Positions 28,334 to 36,734 of a DNA stretch of 64,000 nucleotides are shown piece after piece (position 1 is the first letter of the stretch; each line of letters opens with the position of its first letter). The stretch is from Nocardia huaxiensis (GTDB lineage Bacteria > Actinomycetota > Actinomycetes > Mycobacteriales > Mycobacteriaceae): assembly GCF_013744875.1 (NCBI RefSeq), contig NZ_CP059399.1, positions 3,658,001-3,722,000 of the forward strand, in the 5' to 3' direction. The notes under the pieces were generated by a model. The model ran no database searches and was not told where the DNA came from. It worked only from the letters and a program-made list of their open reading frames with translations. Position numbers and translations under genes: made by a program.

Positions 28334-30337
28334 CTACGGCAGCGCGACGATGGTGATCGTCGACCCCGGTTCGGCGGCGGTCCCGGCCTGGATGCTCTGG
28401 GAGACGACGATCGAGTTGTCGTTCGAGAACAGTTGCTGCACAACCACCTTGAATCCGGCGGCCTGGAGTTCGTTGCGGGCCGAGGCCACATTGTCGCCGC
28501 GCACGTCGGGGACGGAGACGCCGGAGTTGACGATGAGGACCACGCCGTCGCCGGAGTCGACGGTGGAGCCCGCGGCGGGGTCGGTGCCGACCACCTGGCC
28601 GCCCTTGACCTTGGCGTCGTATTCGCTGCGAATGGATTTCACGGAGAGGCCGGCGGTCTGGAGGGCGGTGGTCGCCTCTTCCTCGGTTTTGCCGCGCACG
28701 TCGGGGACCTTGACCGGCTGGGAGCCTTTGCTCTTGTAGACCTTCACGTTCGCGCCGGCGGGGAGGATGGTGCCGGGGGCGGGATCTACTTTGGCGACAG
28801 TGCCTTTCGGAGCGGTACTGCCGACCTCACCGGCATCCACCGGGGTCAGGCCCGCATCGCGGATGGCCTGGTTGACACTGCTGACGTCCTGTCCCGCGGT
28901 GATATCCGGGACTTTCGGTTTGCCGCTGGAGATGAGAATCGCGACAGTGGAACCCTTGGTGACCTTGGAACCGGCGGCCGGATCGGTGCCGACCACATTG
29001 CCTTCCGGGATGACATCGCTGGCCTTCTGGCGAAGCTCGGTCCGGAAGCCCGCGCTCTCCAGAGTGGCCACGGCTCTGTCCTTGTCGAGGCCGGCGATGG
29101 AGGGCACCGCCTCGAATCTGCCGACTCCGACCCACCAGCCGCCGATGCCGAGCAGCAGGGCCAGGGTGATCACGATGCCCAGCCAGATGGCGACGGTGCG
29201 CCGGGATCTGCCTCTGTCCTCGATCAGGTCGGAGCGGGGGGCGGGCTGGCGTTGCGGCGGGCCGGGCGGGGCGGGAGGTGCGTAGTCCGGCGGGATCTCG
29301 CGGGCCGCGGTCATGACTCTGGTCTGCTGATGCTGCGGCGGGTGCACGGTGGTCGGGGGATCGACCGGGATGTGGGTGGTGGCGTCGTTCGCGCCGGGCG
29401 GTGCGGGCCGGGCGGGGGCGTGCGCGCGGGGAGCGGGAGCGGCCGCGGGGGCGCGGTAGCGCGAGCTCAGGTGTTCGGCGGAATCCTGGGGCGCGGGCAC
29501 CCGGTAGTCGGGTAGCTGCAGTTGTCTCGCGATGCGGTGCAGATCGTTGGCCATCTCGGTGGCGTTGGCGTAGCGGTGCGCGGGTTCGCGGGCGGTGGCG
29601 TGTGCGACCAGTTCGTCGATCTCGGGTGGCACGCCGGTGATCAGGCGGCTCGGGCTGGGCACGTCCTTGTCGACCCGCTGCAGGGCGATGGAGATGGAGG
29701 TGTCGCCGCTGAACGGCGTTTTCCCGGTGAGCATTTCGAAGATGAGGATGCCCGCCGAGTACACGTCGCTGCGTGCGTCGGCATTGCCGCTGGTGACCTG
29801 TTCGGGGGAGAGGTAGGCGGCGGTGCCGAGAATGACGCTGTCGGAGGTGATGCCCGCCTCGGCGACGGCGCGCACGAGGCCGAAGTCGGCGATCTTCACC
29901 TCGCCGGAGTCGGAGATGAGCACGTTCTCCGGTTTGATGTCGCGGTGCACGAGGCCGTGCGCGTGTGCCACGCCGATGGCCTGCAGTACGGGTTCGGCGA
30001 CGGCGCGCACCGCGTGCGGCGGCATGGGGCCGCGTTCGCGCAGCAGTTCGCGCAGGGTGCCGCCTTCGACCAATTCCATGATCAGGAACGGATGATCGCC
30101 GTCCACGCCCTGGTCGTACACGGCGACCAGCGACGGATGCTTGAGTTTGGCGACCGCGCGGGCCTCGAGTTCGAACCGGGTGAGGAACTGTGGGTCGCCG
30201 GCGAATTTGGGGTCCATCACCTTGATGGCGACCGGGCGGTCCAAGCGGACGTCAACCCCCCGGAACACCATGGACATACCGCCACGCGCGATCGGCGCGT
30301 CGATGCGGTAGCGCCCTTCCAGCATCTCGCCGATCAA
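28334..30337 (-). CDS. pknL: transmembrane serine/threonine protein kinase with four PASTA domains (PknL position)
   Basis: About 667 residues. Kinase domain near 9-270 (ARGGMSMVFRG loop, AIKV lysine at K39, HRDIKPEN catalytic loop, DFGLVRA, GTAAYLSPEQ), then a Pro/Ala-rich juxtamembrane segment, one membrane helix (TVAIWLGIVITLALLLGIGG), and four extracellular PASTA repeats of about 65 residues each, which bind peptidoglycan fragments or lipid II. TTG 30337 is chosen because GGAAGGG lies 10 bases upstream; ATG 30325 is too far from it. Position and divergence from the Rv2175c-like gene identify PknL, yet M. tuberculosis PknL, as I recall it, lacks PASTA repeats. It probably senses wall state and phosphorylates the adjacent gene product. 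Confidence 0.92.
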   Translation of the reverse strand: MIGEMLEGRYRIDAPIARGGMSMVFRGVDVRLDRPVAIKVMDPKFAGDPQFLTRFELEARAVAKLKHPSLVAVYDQGVDGDHPFLIMELVEGGTLRELLRERGPMPPHAVRAVAEPVLQAIGVAHAHGLVHRDIKPENVLISDSGEVKIADFGLVRAVAEAGITSDSVILGTAAYLSPEQVTSGNADARSDVYSAGILIFEMLTGKTPFSGDTSISIALQRVDKDVPSPSRLITGVPPEIDELVAHATAREPAHRYANATEMANDLHRIARQLQLPDYRVPAPQDSAEHLSSRYRAPAAAPAPRAHAPARPAPPGANDATTHIPVDPPTTVHPPQHQQTRVMTAAREIPPDYAPPAPPGPPQRQPAPRSDLIEDRGRSRRTVAIWLGIVITLALLLGIGGWWVGVGRFEAVPSIAGLDKDRAVATLESAGFRTELRQKASDVIPEGNVVGTDPAAGSKVTKGSTVAILISSGKPKVPDITAGQDVSSVNQAIRDAGLTPVDAGEVGSTAPKGTVAKVDPAPGTILPAGANVKVYKSKGSQPVKVPDVRGKTEEEATTALQTAGLSVKSIRSEYDAKVKGGQVVGTDPAAGSTVDSGDGVVLIVNSGVSVPDVRGDNVASARNELQAAGFKVVVQQLFSNDNSIVVSQSIQAGTAAEPGSTITIVALP

Positions 30338-30445
30338 CTGACTACAGCCCTTCCGATGTACTCGCCGCCCGGTGCGGCTCACCCGATGGTAGTCGCGCCG
30401 GGGTGTGATGCGACGGGAGCGGCACGGGGGACTACCGTTATCGGC

Positions 30446-30814
30446 GTGAGTGCCATTCCTTTCAGCGAAGACGTCCTGCCGGATTCGGTGACCCTGATCC
30501 CGCTGCCCGACGTAGCCGAGCAGCTGGGCATGGTGGTCACGCGGGTGCATCAGATGCTGCGCGACCACCAGATCATCGCGGTCCGCCGCGACGGCGTGCT
30601 GGGAATCCCCAAGGAGTTCTTCGACTCCACGGGCGAGGTCGCCAAGCACCTCACCGGCCTGATCACGGTCATGCGTGACGCCAAATACACCGACGAGGAA
30701 ATCCTCCAGTGGATCTACACCGAGGACGACTCACTCCCCGGCCGCCCGATCGACGCCCTGCACGGCCCCCTGGCCCGTGAGGTGATCCGCCGCGCGGCGG
30801 CCGATCCGTTCTGA
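30446..30814 (+). CDS. small DNA-binding protein, probable PknL partner (Rv2175c-like)
   Basis: 122 residues from GTG 30446. It holds a winged-helix/MerR-like DNA-binding core (DVAEQLGMVVTRVHQMLRDH), a strand IIAVRRDGVLGIPKEFF and a C-terminal helical part. The M. tuberculosis counterpart is a DNA-binding substrate of PknL. Divergent from pknL with a 108-base gap, as in mycobacteria. Confidence 0.88.
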   Translation: MSAIPFSEDVLPDSVTLIPLPDVAEQLGMVVTRVHQMLRDHQIIAVRRDGVLGIPKEFFDSTGEVAKHLTGLITVMRDAKYTDEEILQWIYTEDDSLPGRPIDALHGPLAREVIRRAAADPF

Positions 30815-30837
30815 GCAGTCCCATCTCTGAGCTCTCT

Positions 30838-30867
30838 CGTGCCTCGATGCTTGCGCATCGGGGCACG
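30838..30867. terminator. hairpin between convergent Rv2175c-like and crtB genes
   Basis: CGTGCCTCGATGC (30838-30850) and GCATCGGGGCACG (30855-30867) form 13 base pairs with one G-U pair and a 4-base loop. There is no T run, common for actinobacterial terminators. It lies between two convergent genes. Confidence 0.65.
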
Positions 30868-30924
30868 GCGGAGAGGGTGCTCCCGCGCGAGGAGTAATAG
30901 GGGAGTGGGCACGGCCCAGGCAGG

Positions 30925-31932
30925 TCAGTCAGCGCGGCGCAGCAGAGGGTGCGCGGCCGCGAATTCCTTTGCGGCGATGCGTAGTCGGCGGTGCTGGGGT
31001 ACGACCGCGCGGCAGGTGAATATCGCGTAGTCGGCGTGTTCGATTTCGTCGAGGATGCCGCCGTAGAGGATGGCCGCCGTGCGGATGGCGGGGCGGACGC
31101 GCGGGGAGAGCAGTTCGATGCCGGGGGTGGCGAAGCGGTAGATGCCGCGGTTGACGGCGATCAGGTGGGCCAGGGCGCGGCGGACGCGGGGGTCGGTGTG
31201 GCCGGTGCGGCGGCAGTGCTGGAGGAGGTCGGCGTCGACGTCGAAGGCGGCCAGTTCGTCGGCGGGGAGGTAGATGCGGCCGCGGTCGAGGTCTTCGGCG
31301 GTGTCGCGCAGGAAGTTGGTGAGCTGGAAGGCTTCTCCGAGTGCCGCCGCGGCGGGTTCGGCGTCTTCGCGGGGGACCACGGTGCCGAGGACGGGCAGCA
31401 GTTGCAGGCCGATCGCGGCGGCCGAACCGCGCATGTACTCGCGTAGCGCCGCCATCGAGGGGTAGCGGTCGCGGTATTGCGGGCTGCCGGGGATGTCCAT
31501 GCGCATGGAGTCCAGGAACACCCAGAAGTGTTCGGCGGCAATGGAATAGCGGCGGATGGTGTCGGAGACGGCGAGCAGCACGCGATCCTGTGCCGCGCTC
31601 GACGGCCGATCCAGCGTGATGCTCGGTGCGTGATCCGGCGTCGTGTGACCGGCCCGGCCGGACCCGGCCCGCGGCAGTCGCGCCGGTATCCGCGCCAGGT
31701 GCCCCCGCAGTTCGTATTCGATCCGATCCAGTTGCGCCGCGGACTCTTCCGCGTGCGCGGGTGCGTCGGCGGCGTCGACGATGTCGTCGACCATGCGCGC
31801 GAAGGCGTACAGCGCGTGTACGGCCGGTCTTCGCTCGGGTTCCAGCAGCCGGGTAGCCAGGAAGTAGGTGCGCCCGTGGGCGGCGGCGACGCGCCGGCAG
31901 TCCCGGTAGGCGTGGTCGAGCTGAATGGTCAT
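30925..31932 (-). CDS. crtB: phytoene synthase
   Basis: 335 residues. Both aspartate-rich motifs are canonical: DDIVD at 49-53 and NFLRDTAEDLDRGRIYLP. It joins two geranylgeranyl diphosphates to phytoene, the first committed carotenoid step, at the membrane surface. A low-complexity segment (about 78-115) lies between them. The ATG overlaps the mptA stop (ATGA), so crtB translation is coupled to a lipoglycan mannosyltransferase. It converges on the Rv2175c-like gene. Confidence 0.94.
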   Translation of the reverse strand: MTIQLDHAYRDCRRVAAAHGRTYFLATRLLEPERRPAVHALYAFARMVDDIVDAADAPAHAEESAAQLDRIEYELRGHLARIPARLPRAGSGRAGHTTPDHAPSITLDRPSSAAQDRVLLAVSDTIRRYSIAAEHFWVFLDSMRMDIPGSPQYRDRYPSMAALREYMRGSAAAIGLQLLPVLGTVVPREDAEPAAAALGEAFQLTNFLRDTAEDLDRGRIYLPADELAAFDVDADLLQHCRRTGHTDPRVRRALAHLIAVNRGIYRFATPGIELLSPRVRPAIRTAAILYGGILDEIEHADYAIFTCRAVVPQHRRLRIAAKEFAAAHPLLRRAD

Positions 31933-33587
31933 GCCGTGCTGGGTGTCCGGGCTTGCACGGGGGAGTGGTGCTGTGGGGCGCTCAGCTTCAGCGGGTCCAC
32001 GGTGCGCAGCGCCAGCGCCGCCACGACGGAGGCGAAGGTGGCCAGCGCGACATGCCACCAGTTGTAGAGCCCGATGGACCCGTCGGGCTGGAACACCAGC
32101 ATGAGCCAGGTGCACACGCCCACCAGCCACTGCAATGTGGTGGTGGACAGGGCGAATCCGGCGGCCAGCGCCAGCGGCCACGAGTAGTACCAGGGCAGCG
32201 CGGCCGGCGACAGGATCACGATGGCGACGAAGGCGACGAGAATGCCGAAGACGGCTTCCTTCTCGCTGTGCCGGAACCGCCACCACGCCCACACCAGCAC
32301 CGCGACGAGCGCGAACGCGCAGATGGCCCGGGTCACGGACAGGATGGAGTCCAGCCGCCACGGCGTCACCCAGGTGACCATGTGCGCGAGCACGGTCGGC
32401 AGCGACAGCCAGTTGATGATCTTCTTCGACCCGGACAGCGCGGTCAGCCACCCCAGGCCCACGCCCGCGAGCGCCGACGCCGCCACGAATACGGCCGCGA
32501 ACACCGCCATGCCGAGCCCGGCGATCTTGGCGAACATGGCCACCGGATGCGGCAGATCCTCACCTTCACCACGCGCGGCCCGCCGCTCGCGTTCGTGAAT
32601 CATCCAGATCCACACCAGGAATGGCAGCGCCACGCCCGCGGTCGCCTTCACCGCCACGGCAATGGCGACCACCACGATCCCGTACACGTGATGGTGTTCC
32701 AGCACGAGCGCGATGCCCGCGGCCATCAAGCCGACCATGAGCATCTCGTTGTGCACGCCGCCGATGAGATGAATCAGCACCAGCGGATTCAGCACCGCCA
32801 GCCACAGCGCGGTGGTGGGCTTACCGCCCAGATGCTTGGTGAGATGCGGGACCGCCCACATCATCAGCGCCAGCCCCGGCAGCATGACCAGCCGCAGCGC
32901 GATGGTCCCCGCCACCACATTGTCCCCGGTGATGGTCGTGATGCCGCGTGCGATCAGCAGGAAGATCGGCCCGTAGGGCGCGGTGGTGGAGGTCCACACC
33001 GGGCTCACATTGTCCAGCAGCACACCGGGATTCACGACCGGCCCGACCGCGTACGGATTGAATCCGTCGCGCAGCAGCGCTCCCTGCGCCAGATACGAGT
33101 AGGCGTCCCGGCTGAACATGGGCACCGCGAACAGCAGCGGGAAGATCCAGATGCCGACAATGGCCCGCAGCTCGTTGAGTGTGACCTTCGCGCCCGCGAC
33201 GGTCCCGATGGTGGCCCGCCCCAACCGCACCCACGCGGTGATCATGGCCAGCACGCCGATCCACACGAACACCGTCGACAGCGCGTACCCGTGCCCGAAG
33301 CGCAGCCACGACAGGTGCGCGATCTCGAGCAGCGGGTCGTTGCGGCGGGTGGCGCCCGCGCCGAAGCCGCCGAAGGTGATCATGATGGCGCCGAAGAAAC
33401 CGAGTATCGCCGCATGACCCTCGGGGCTGCGGGCGAAGTCGGCGGCATTGCGCGCCCAGCTGTGCTGGCCGGTGTAGGTGACACCGGCGGTGTCGTCGTG
33501 CATAACGCCCACAGTGGCGGCGTCCGTATCGGGGGTCGGCATAGGCGGTTCGTTTCCCCCCGGAAAGGTCGGCGGCGGCTGCCGCAT
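31929..33587 (-). CDS. mptA: alpha-(1-6)-mannopyranosyltransferase MptA (GT-C)
   Basis: A 552-residue polytopic membrane protein with about a dozen helices, a GT87/GT-C type enzyme using polyprenyl-phosphomannose on the outer face of the plasma membrane to build the lipomannan core. The loop-1 acidic signature is FSRDAYSYLAQGALL, and the conserved loop NPYAVGPV and TAPYGPIF follow. Upstream and downstream neighbours (idsA2-like and pknL) match M. tuberculosis, where the gene is Rv2174. A later ATG at 33542 with GGGGGGAAACG upstream could be the true start. It lies between crtI (21-base gap) and crtB (4-base overlap). Confidence 0.92.
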   Translation of the reverse strand: MRQPPPTFPGGNEPPMPTPDTDAATVGVMHDDTAGVTYTGQHSWARNAADFARSPEGHAAILGFFGAIMITFGGFGAGATRRNDPLLEIAHLSWLRFGHGYALSTVFVWIGVLAMITAWVRLGRATIGTVAGAKVTLNELRAIVGIWIFPLLFAVPMFSRDAYSYLAQGALLRDGFNPYAVGPVVNPGVLLDNVSPVWTSTTAPYGPIFLLIARGITTITGDNVVAGTIALRLVMLPGLALMMWAVPHLTKHLGGKPTTALWLAVLNPLVLIHLIGGVHNEMLMVGLMAAGIALVLEHHHVYGIVVVAIAVAVKATAGVALPFLVWIWMIHERERRAARGEGEDLPHPVAMFAKIAGLGMAVFAAVFVAASALAGVGLGWLTALSGSKKIINWLSLPTVLAHMVTWVTPWRLDSILSVTRAICAFALVAVLVWAWWRFRHSEKEAVFGILVAFVAIVILSPAALPWYYSWPLALAAGFALSTTTLQWLVGVCTWLMLVFQPDGSIGLYNWWHVALATFASVVAALALRTVDPLKLSAPQHHSPVQARTPSTA

Positions 33588-33608
33588 GGATTCTGGACGC
33601 GGGCCAGT

Positions 33609-35222
33609 CTAGTGCGTGCGCGGCGATGCCAGCGCGTCGGTGCGGGAGGTTCGCGGCCCGGCATGTCGCAGATCACCCGTGATCCGTGTCGCTGCGAGTT
33701 TCCCGGACAGCAGCACGGTGGGGACGCCGACACCGGGCACGGTGCCCGAACCTGCGAGAACGACATTGTCGCGGCCCCGCACCAGGTTCCGGGGGCGGAA
33801 TGGCCCGGTTTGCCGGAACAGGTGGGCGGCCGAGAACGGGGTGCCCGCCAGCATGCCCTGCCGCTGCCAGGTGCGCGGGGTGTCGAGGTGGTCGACCGTG
33901 AAGTGTTGCGAAATGCCTTGGTAGCCGCGGGATTCCAAGACGCCCAGCAGTTCGCGCAGGTAGGCGGGTCCGAGCCGATCCCAGTCCAGCGGAGCCGCAT
34001 CGAGATTCGGGCAGGGCGCGAGCAGCGACAGCGGCTCGTGGCGGACGGTGTCCACGAGATGGCCGGTGGCGTCGATGTGCTGTCCGGCGCGATCGATGTA
34101 GAGCGTGGAATCGGTGAGCGCCGGGCGGGTGAGCAGCAGCGACGGATCGCTCATGAGGGCGCCCTGCCCGCGCCGCGCGGCGATCTCGGTGAACGTCCGG
34201 TCCCATTCACGCCCGAACTCGATGGTGTGATGCGCCTGCACCGGCCACCGCGCGGCCACCTCGGCGGGCGCCGTGCCGTGCGCGACCACCGCCGAAGGCG
34301 AGGCCCGCAACCCGAGCCGACGCCGCAGCCCGAACCGCTCGAACGACCCGAGGTCCGCGGTGACCACGACGGCATCGCACGGGATCGTGCGCCCGTCCGC
34401 GATCCGCACCCCTGTTGCCCGCCGACCGCGATAGTCGATCCCGCTGACCTCGGCGTTCAGCTCGAGTTTCCCGCCCGCCGCGAGCAGCGCCCGCGTCATG
34501 GCCTCGGCAATGGCCCGCATCCCGCCTTCGGGATAGGTGACGCCCAGGCAGGTATCCATATAGGGAATGGCCCCGTACACACCCAGCGCCTGATTCGGCG
34601 ACATCCCGGCGAACAGGGCCTGGAAGCTGAACAGCCGAGCCAGCTCCTCATCCTCGACGATCCGCCGCACCTTCGGTCCGAGCCGCCCGAACGCCCCCAG
34701 TCGCACCAGCTTCAGCAGCGCCTTCCGCTTCTCCGGAATCCGCACCATATCCAGGGGCGACTCGAAGTTCGTATCCATGAACTGCCCGAACTCGGCCTCA
34801 TAGACGCCCTGCAGCCACCCGCGCAGCCGCCGATACCGTTGCGCCGCAGCCCCATCCCGCACCCGCGCGACCTCGGCCGCCATTTCCTCGGTATCGGAGT
34901 AGACCCCGATGTCGGACCCGTCGGCGAACCGCGCCCGATAGGCGGGAGCCAACGGCAGAATCCGCAATCCCACCGAATCCCGCGTCTGCCCGACCGCCCC
35001 CAGTGCCTCGTCGATCAGCTCCGGCACAGTGAGAATCGTTGCCCCGGAATCGATCTCGTAATCTTCCCCGCGATACAACCCGACCCGCCCACCCGGATGA
35101 TCATTGCGTTCCAGCACGGTCACCCGCCGCCCCGCCCCGGTCAGATGCAGCGCAGCGGCCAGCCCGGCCAGCCCCGCCCCCACCACCACGACCCGATCAG
35201 TCTGCCCCGCAACCGTTTTCAT
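33609..35222 (-). CDS. crtI: phytoene desaturase
   Basis: A 537-residue FAD-dependent desaturase that converts phytoene to lycopene or related products. N-terminal dinucleotide-binding motif VVVVGAGLAGLAAALHL with ERNDHPGGR, then DSGATILTVPEL and the C-terminal AGSGTVPGVGVPTVLLSGK characteristic of bacterial CrtI. Located in a minus-strand run crtE, crtI, mptA, crtB. The number of desaturations cannot be told from sequence. Confidence 0.94.
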   Translation of the reverse strand: MKTVAGQTDRVVVVGAGLAGLAAALHLTGAGRRVTVLERNDHPGGRVGLYRGEDYEIDSGATILTVPELIDEALGAVGQTRDSVGLRILPLAPAYRARFADGSDIGVYSDTEEMAAEVARVRDGAAAQRYRRLRGWLQGVYEAEFGQFMDTNFESPLDMVRIPEKRKALLKLVRLGAFGRLGPKVRRIVEDEELARLFSFQALFAGMSPNQALGVYGAIPYMDTCLGVTYPEGGMRAIAEAMTRALLAAGGKLELNAEVSGIDYRGRRATGVRIADGRTIPCDAVVVTADLGSFERFGLRRRLGLRASPSAVVAHGTAPAEVAARWPVQAHHTIEFGREWDRTFTEIAARRGQGALMSDPSLLLTRPALTDSTLYIDRAGQHIDATGHLVDTVRHEPLSLLAPCPNLDAAPLDWDRLGPAYLRELLGVLESRGYQGISQHFTVDHLDTPRTWQRQGMLAGTPFSAAHLFRQTGPFRPRNLVRGRDNVVLAGSGTVPGVGVPTVLLSGKLAATRITGDLRHAGPRTSRTDALASPRTH

Positions 35223-35302
35223 GCCACCCCACCAATCCTCGCCGATGCCGACCGCATCAACTCTGAAACACCAACCCGGGAAATCCCGGCCTTCATGATC
35301 AA

Positions 35303-35350
35303 GGAGCTCGGGTGGCGGTGATTCGGACGAATTCCCGCCACCAGAGCTCC
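35303..35350. terminator. hairpin between crtE and crtI
   Basis: GGAGCTCGGGTGGCGG (35303-35318) and CCGCCACCAGAGCTCC (35335-35350) pair over 15 of 16 positions around a 16-base loop. On the minus strand it follows the crtE stop and precedes crtI. There is little T run, so it could be a leaky terminator or attenuator between the two carotenoid genes. Confidence 0.45.
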
Positions 35351-35356
35351 CTCGGT

Positions 35357-36556
35357 CTAGTACGCCCGCGCGGTGGCGGCCAGGGCCATGGCGCGCAGTT
35401 GGCGTTTGGCTTCGGTGGTGGCGGTGCTGGCCTCCAACGCGGTCAGTGCGCGGTCGGTGAGGTCGGTGATGCGGGCCTCCACCGCGTCGACTGCGCCGAG
35501 ATCGGTGATGACAGCGCGCAGTTCGGTGACCTGCTCGGGCGTCACATCCGTGCCCAGGCTGCGCCGGATGAGGGCCGCGGCCTCGGGGTTGGTTGCGTCG
35601 GCGCGCTGGAGGGCCTCGGCGATCAGTACCGTGCGCTTGCCTTCGCGCAGGTCGTCGCCGGAGGGTTTGCCGGTCACCGCGGGGTCGCCGAAGACGCCGA
35701 GGAGGTCGTCGCGGAGTTGGAAGGCGATGCCGATGTCGGTGCCGAATTCGCGGTAGGCGGCCACCAGGTCGGCGTCCGCGCCTGCCAGCGCCGCGCCCAT
35801 GTGCAGCGGGCGTTCGATGGTGTAGGCGGCGGTTTTGTAGCGGTTGATGCGCAACGCCGCTTCGACGGTTTCGTCACCGGCGGATTCGCCGTGGATGTCG
35901 AGGAGCTGGCCGCCGAGGACCTCGGTGCGCATGGCCGCCCACACCGGGGCGAAGCGGGCGTGCGCTCCGGCTTCCAGCCCGGCTTCGCGGGTCATGTCGT
36001 CGGCCCAGGCCAGGGCGAGGTCGCCGATGAGGATGGCCACGCTGGTGCCGTAGTGGTCGGGGTCGCCCGCCCAGTGCTGATCCCGGTGCCGCTCTTCGTA
36101 ATCCACGTGCACGGTGGGGAATCCGCGGCGGGTGCGGGAGGAATCGATGATGTCGTCGTGGATGAGCGCGCAGGCTTGCACGAGTTCCAGTGCGGCGCAG
36201 GCGGTGAGCACCGCGTCGGCTTCGGGATCCTCGGGGTGGCGTCCGGCGCCGAGCCAGCCGGTCCAGGCGAAGGCGGGGCGGGTGCGCTTGCCGCCGCGCA
36301 GCACGAAGTCCTGCAGTGCGCGGGCGGCGTCCACGAAGACCGGCCCGAGCGGTTCCACGATTTCCTTGCGGGTGGCGAAGAAACCGTGCAGCCGTGCTTC
36401 GACGGCGGTGACGAGCGATCCCGCGCCGACCGGATGGCGGGTCGGGGTACCGGGTCCGGCGGACAGGGCATCCTCCTGTGATGTGTGCGCGGAGACTTCG
36501 GCCGGTCGGGCCGAGCGCCGGCGAACCTCGAGGGGCCGCGGCGGGGGTTCAGGCAC
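35357..36556 (-). CDS. crtE: geranylgeranyl diphosphate synthase (IdsA2/CrtE type)
   Basis: 399 residues from GTG 36556. First aspartate-rich motif DDIID at 134-138 (LIHDDIIDSS), second RDDLLGVFGDPAVTGKPSGD. A Pro/Arg-rich N-terminal extension of about 45 residues suggests the true start may be later. It supplies C20 precursor for crtB; the equivalent M. tuberculosis gene at this place is idsA2 (Rv2173). Divergent from the metF-like gene across 178 bases. Confidence 0.92.
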   Translation of the reverse strand: MPEPPPRPLEVRRRSARPAEVSAHTSQEDALSAGPGTPTRHPVGAGSLVTAVEARLHGFFATRKEIVEPLGPVFVDAARALQDFVLRGGKRTRPAFAWTGWLGAGRHPEDPEADAVLTACAALELVQACALIHDDIIDSSRTRRGFPTVHVDYEERHRDQHWAGDPDHYGTSVAILIGDLALAWADDMTREAGLEAGAHARFAPVWAAMRTEVLGGQLLDIHGESAGDETVEAALRINRYKTAAYTIERPLHMGAALAGADADLVAAYREFGTDIGIAFQLRDDLLGVFGDPAVTGKPSGDDLREGKRTVLIAEALQRADATNPEAAALIRRSLGTDVTPEQVTELRAVITDLGAVDAVEARITDLTDRALTALEASTATTEAKRQLRAMALAATARAY

Positions 36557-36659
36557 GACTGTACCGAGCGGGCGGTCCTGGCGTGGACGGGGTCGGTGTG
36601 CGAGATGGTGAAGGCTGCGAATTCCTCGCTAACTCGCGCCGCGAAGTGAAGCGCACTTG

Positions 36660-36674
36660 TCCCACACTGTGGGA
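36660..36674. promoter_or_regulatory. 15-base palindrome in the crtE/metF divergent region
   Basis: TCCCACA, one base, TGTGGGA: perfect 7-base arms. It lies midway between the divergent crtE and metF-like starts, where an operator would be expected. No known regulator consensus is claimed. Confidence 0.35.
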
Positions 36675-36734
36675 TCTGGTGGCCAAGGGCTGGGGTCCGG
36701 GCAGCGAAACCCGAGCGCCCTCTAAAATGTCCCG

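Noticed and set aside
35052..35068. Third copy of the CTCGTAATCTTCC element
   Set aside because: A partial match inside crtI coding sequence (DYEIDSG region) without the GAGACCT half; chance.
31953..35321. 1122-codon plus-strand open frame
   Set aside because: It is antisense to mptA and crtI, both clear homologues; composition (His/Arg/Gln-rich) is that of a GC-rich shadow frame.
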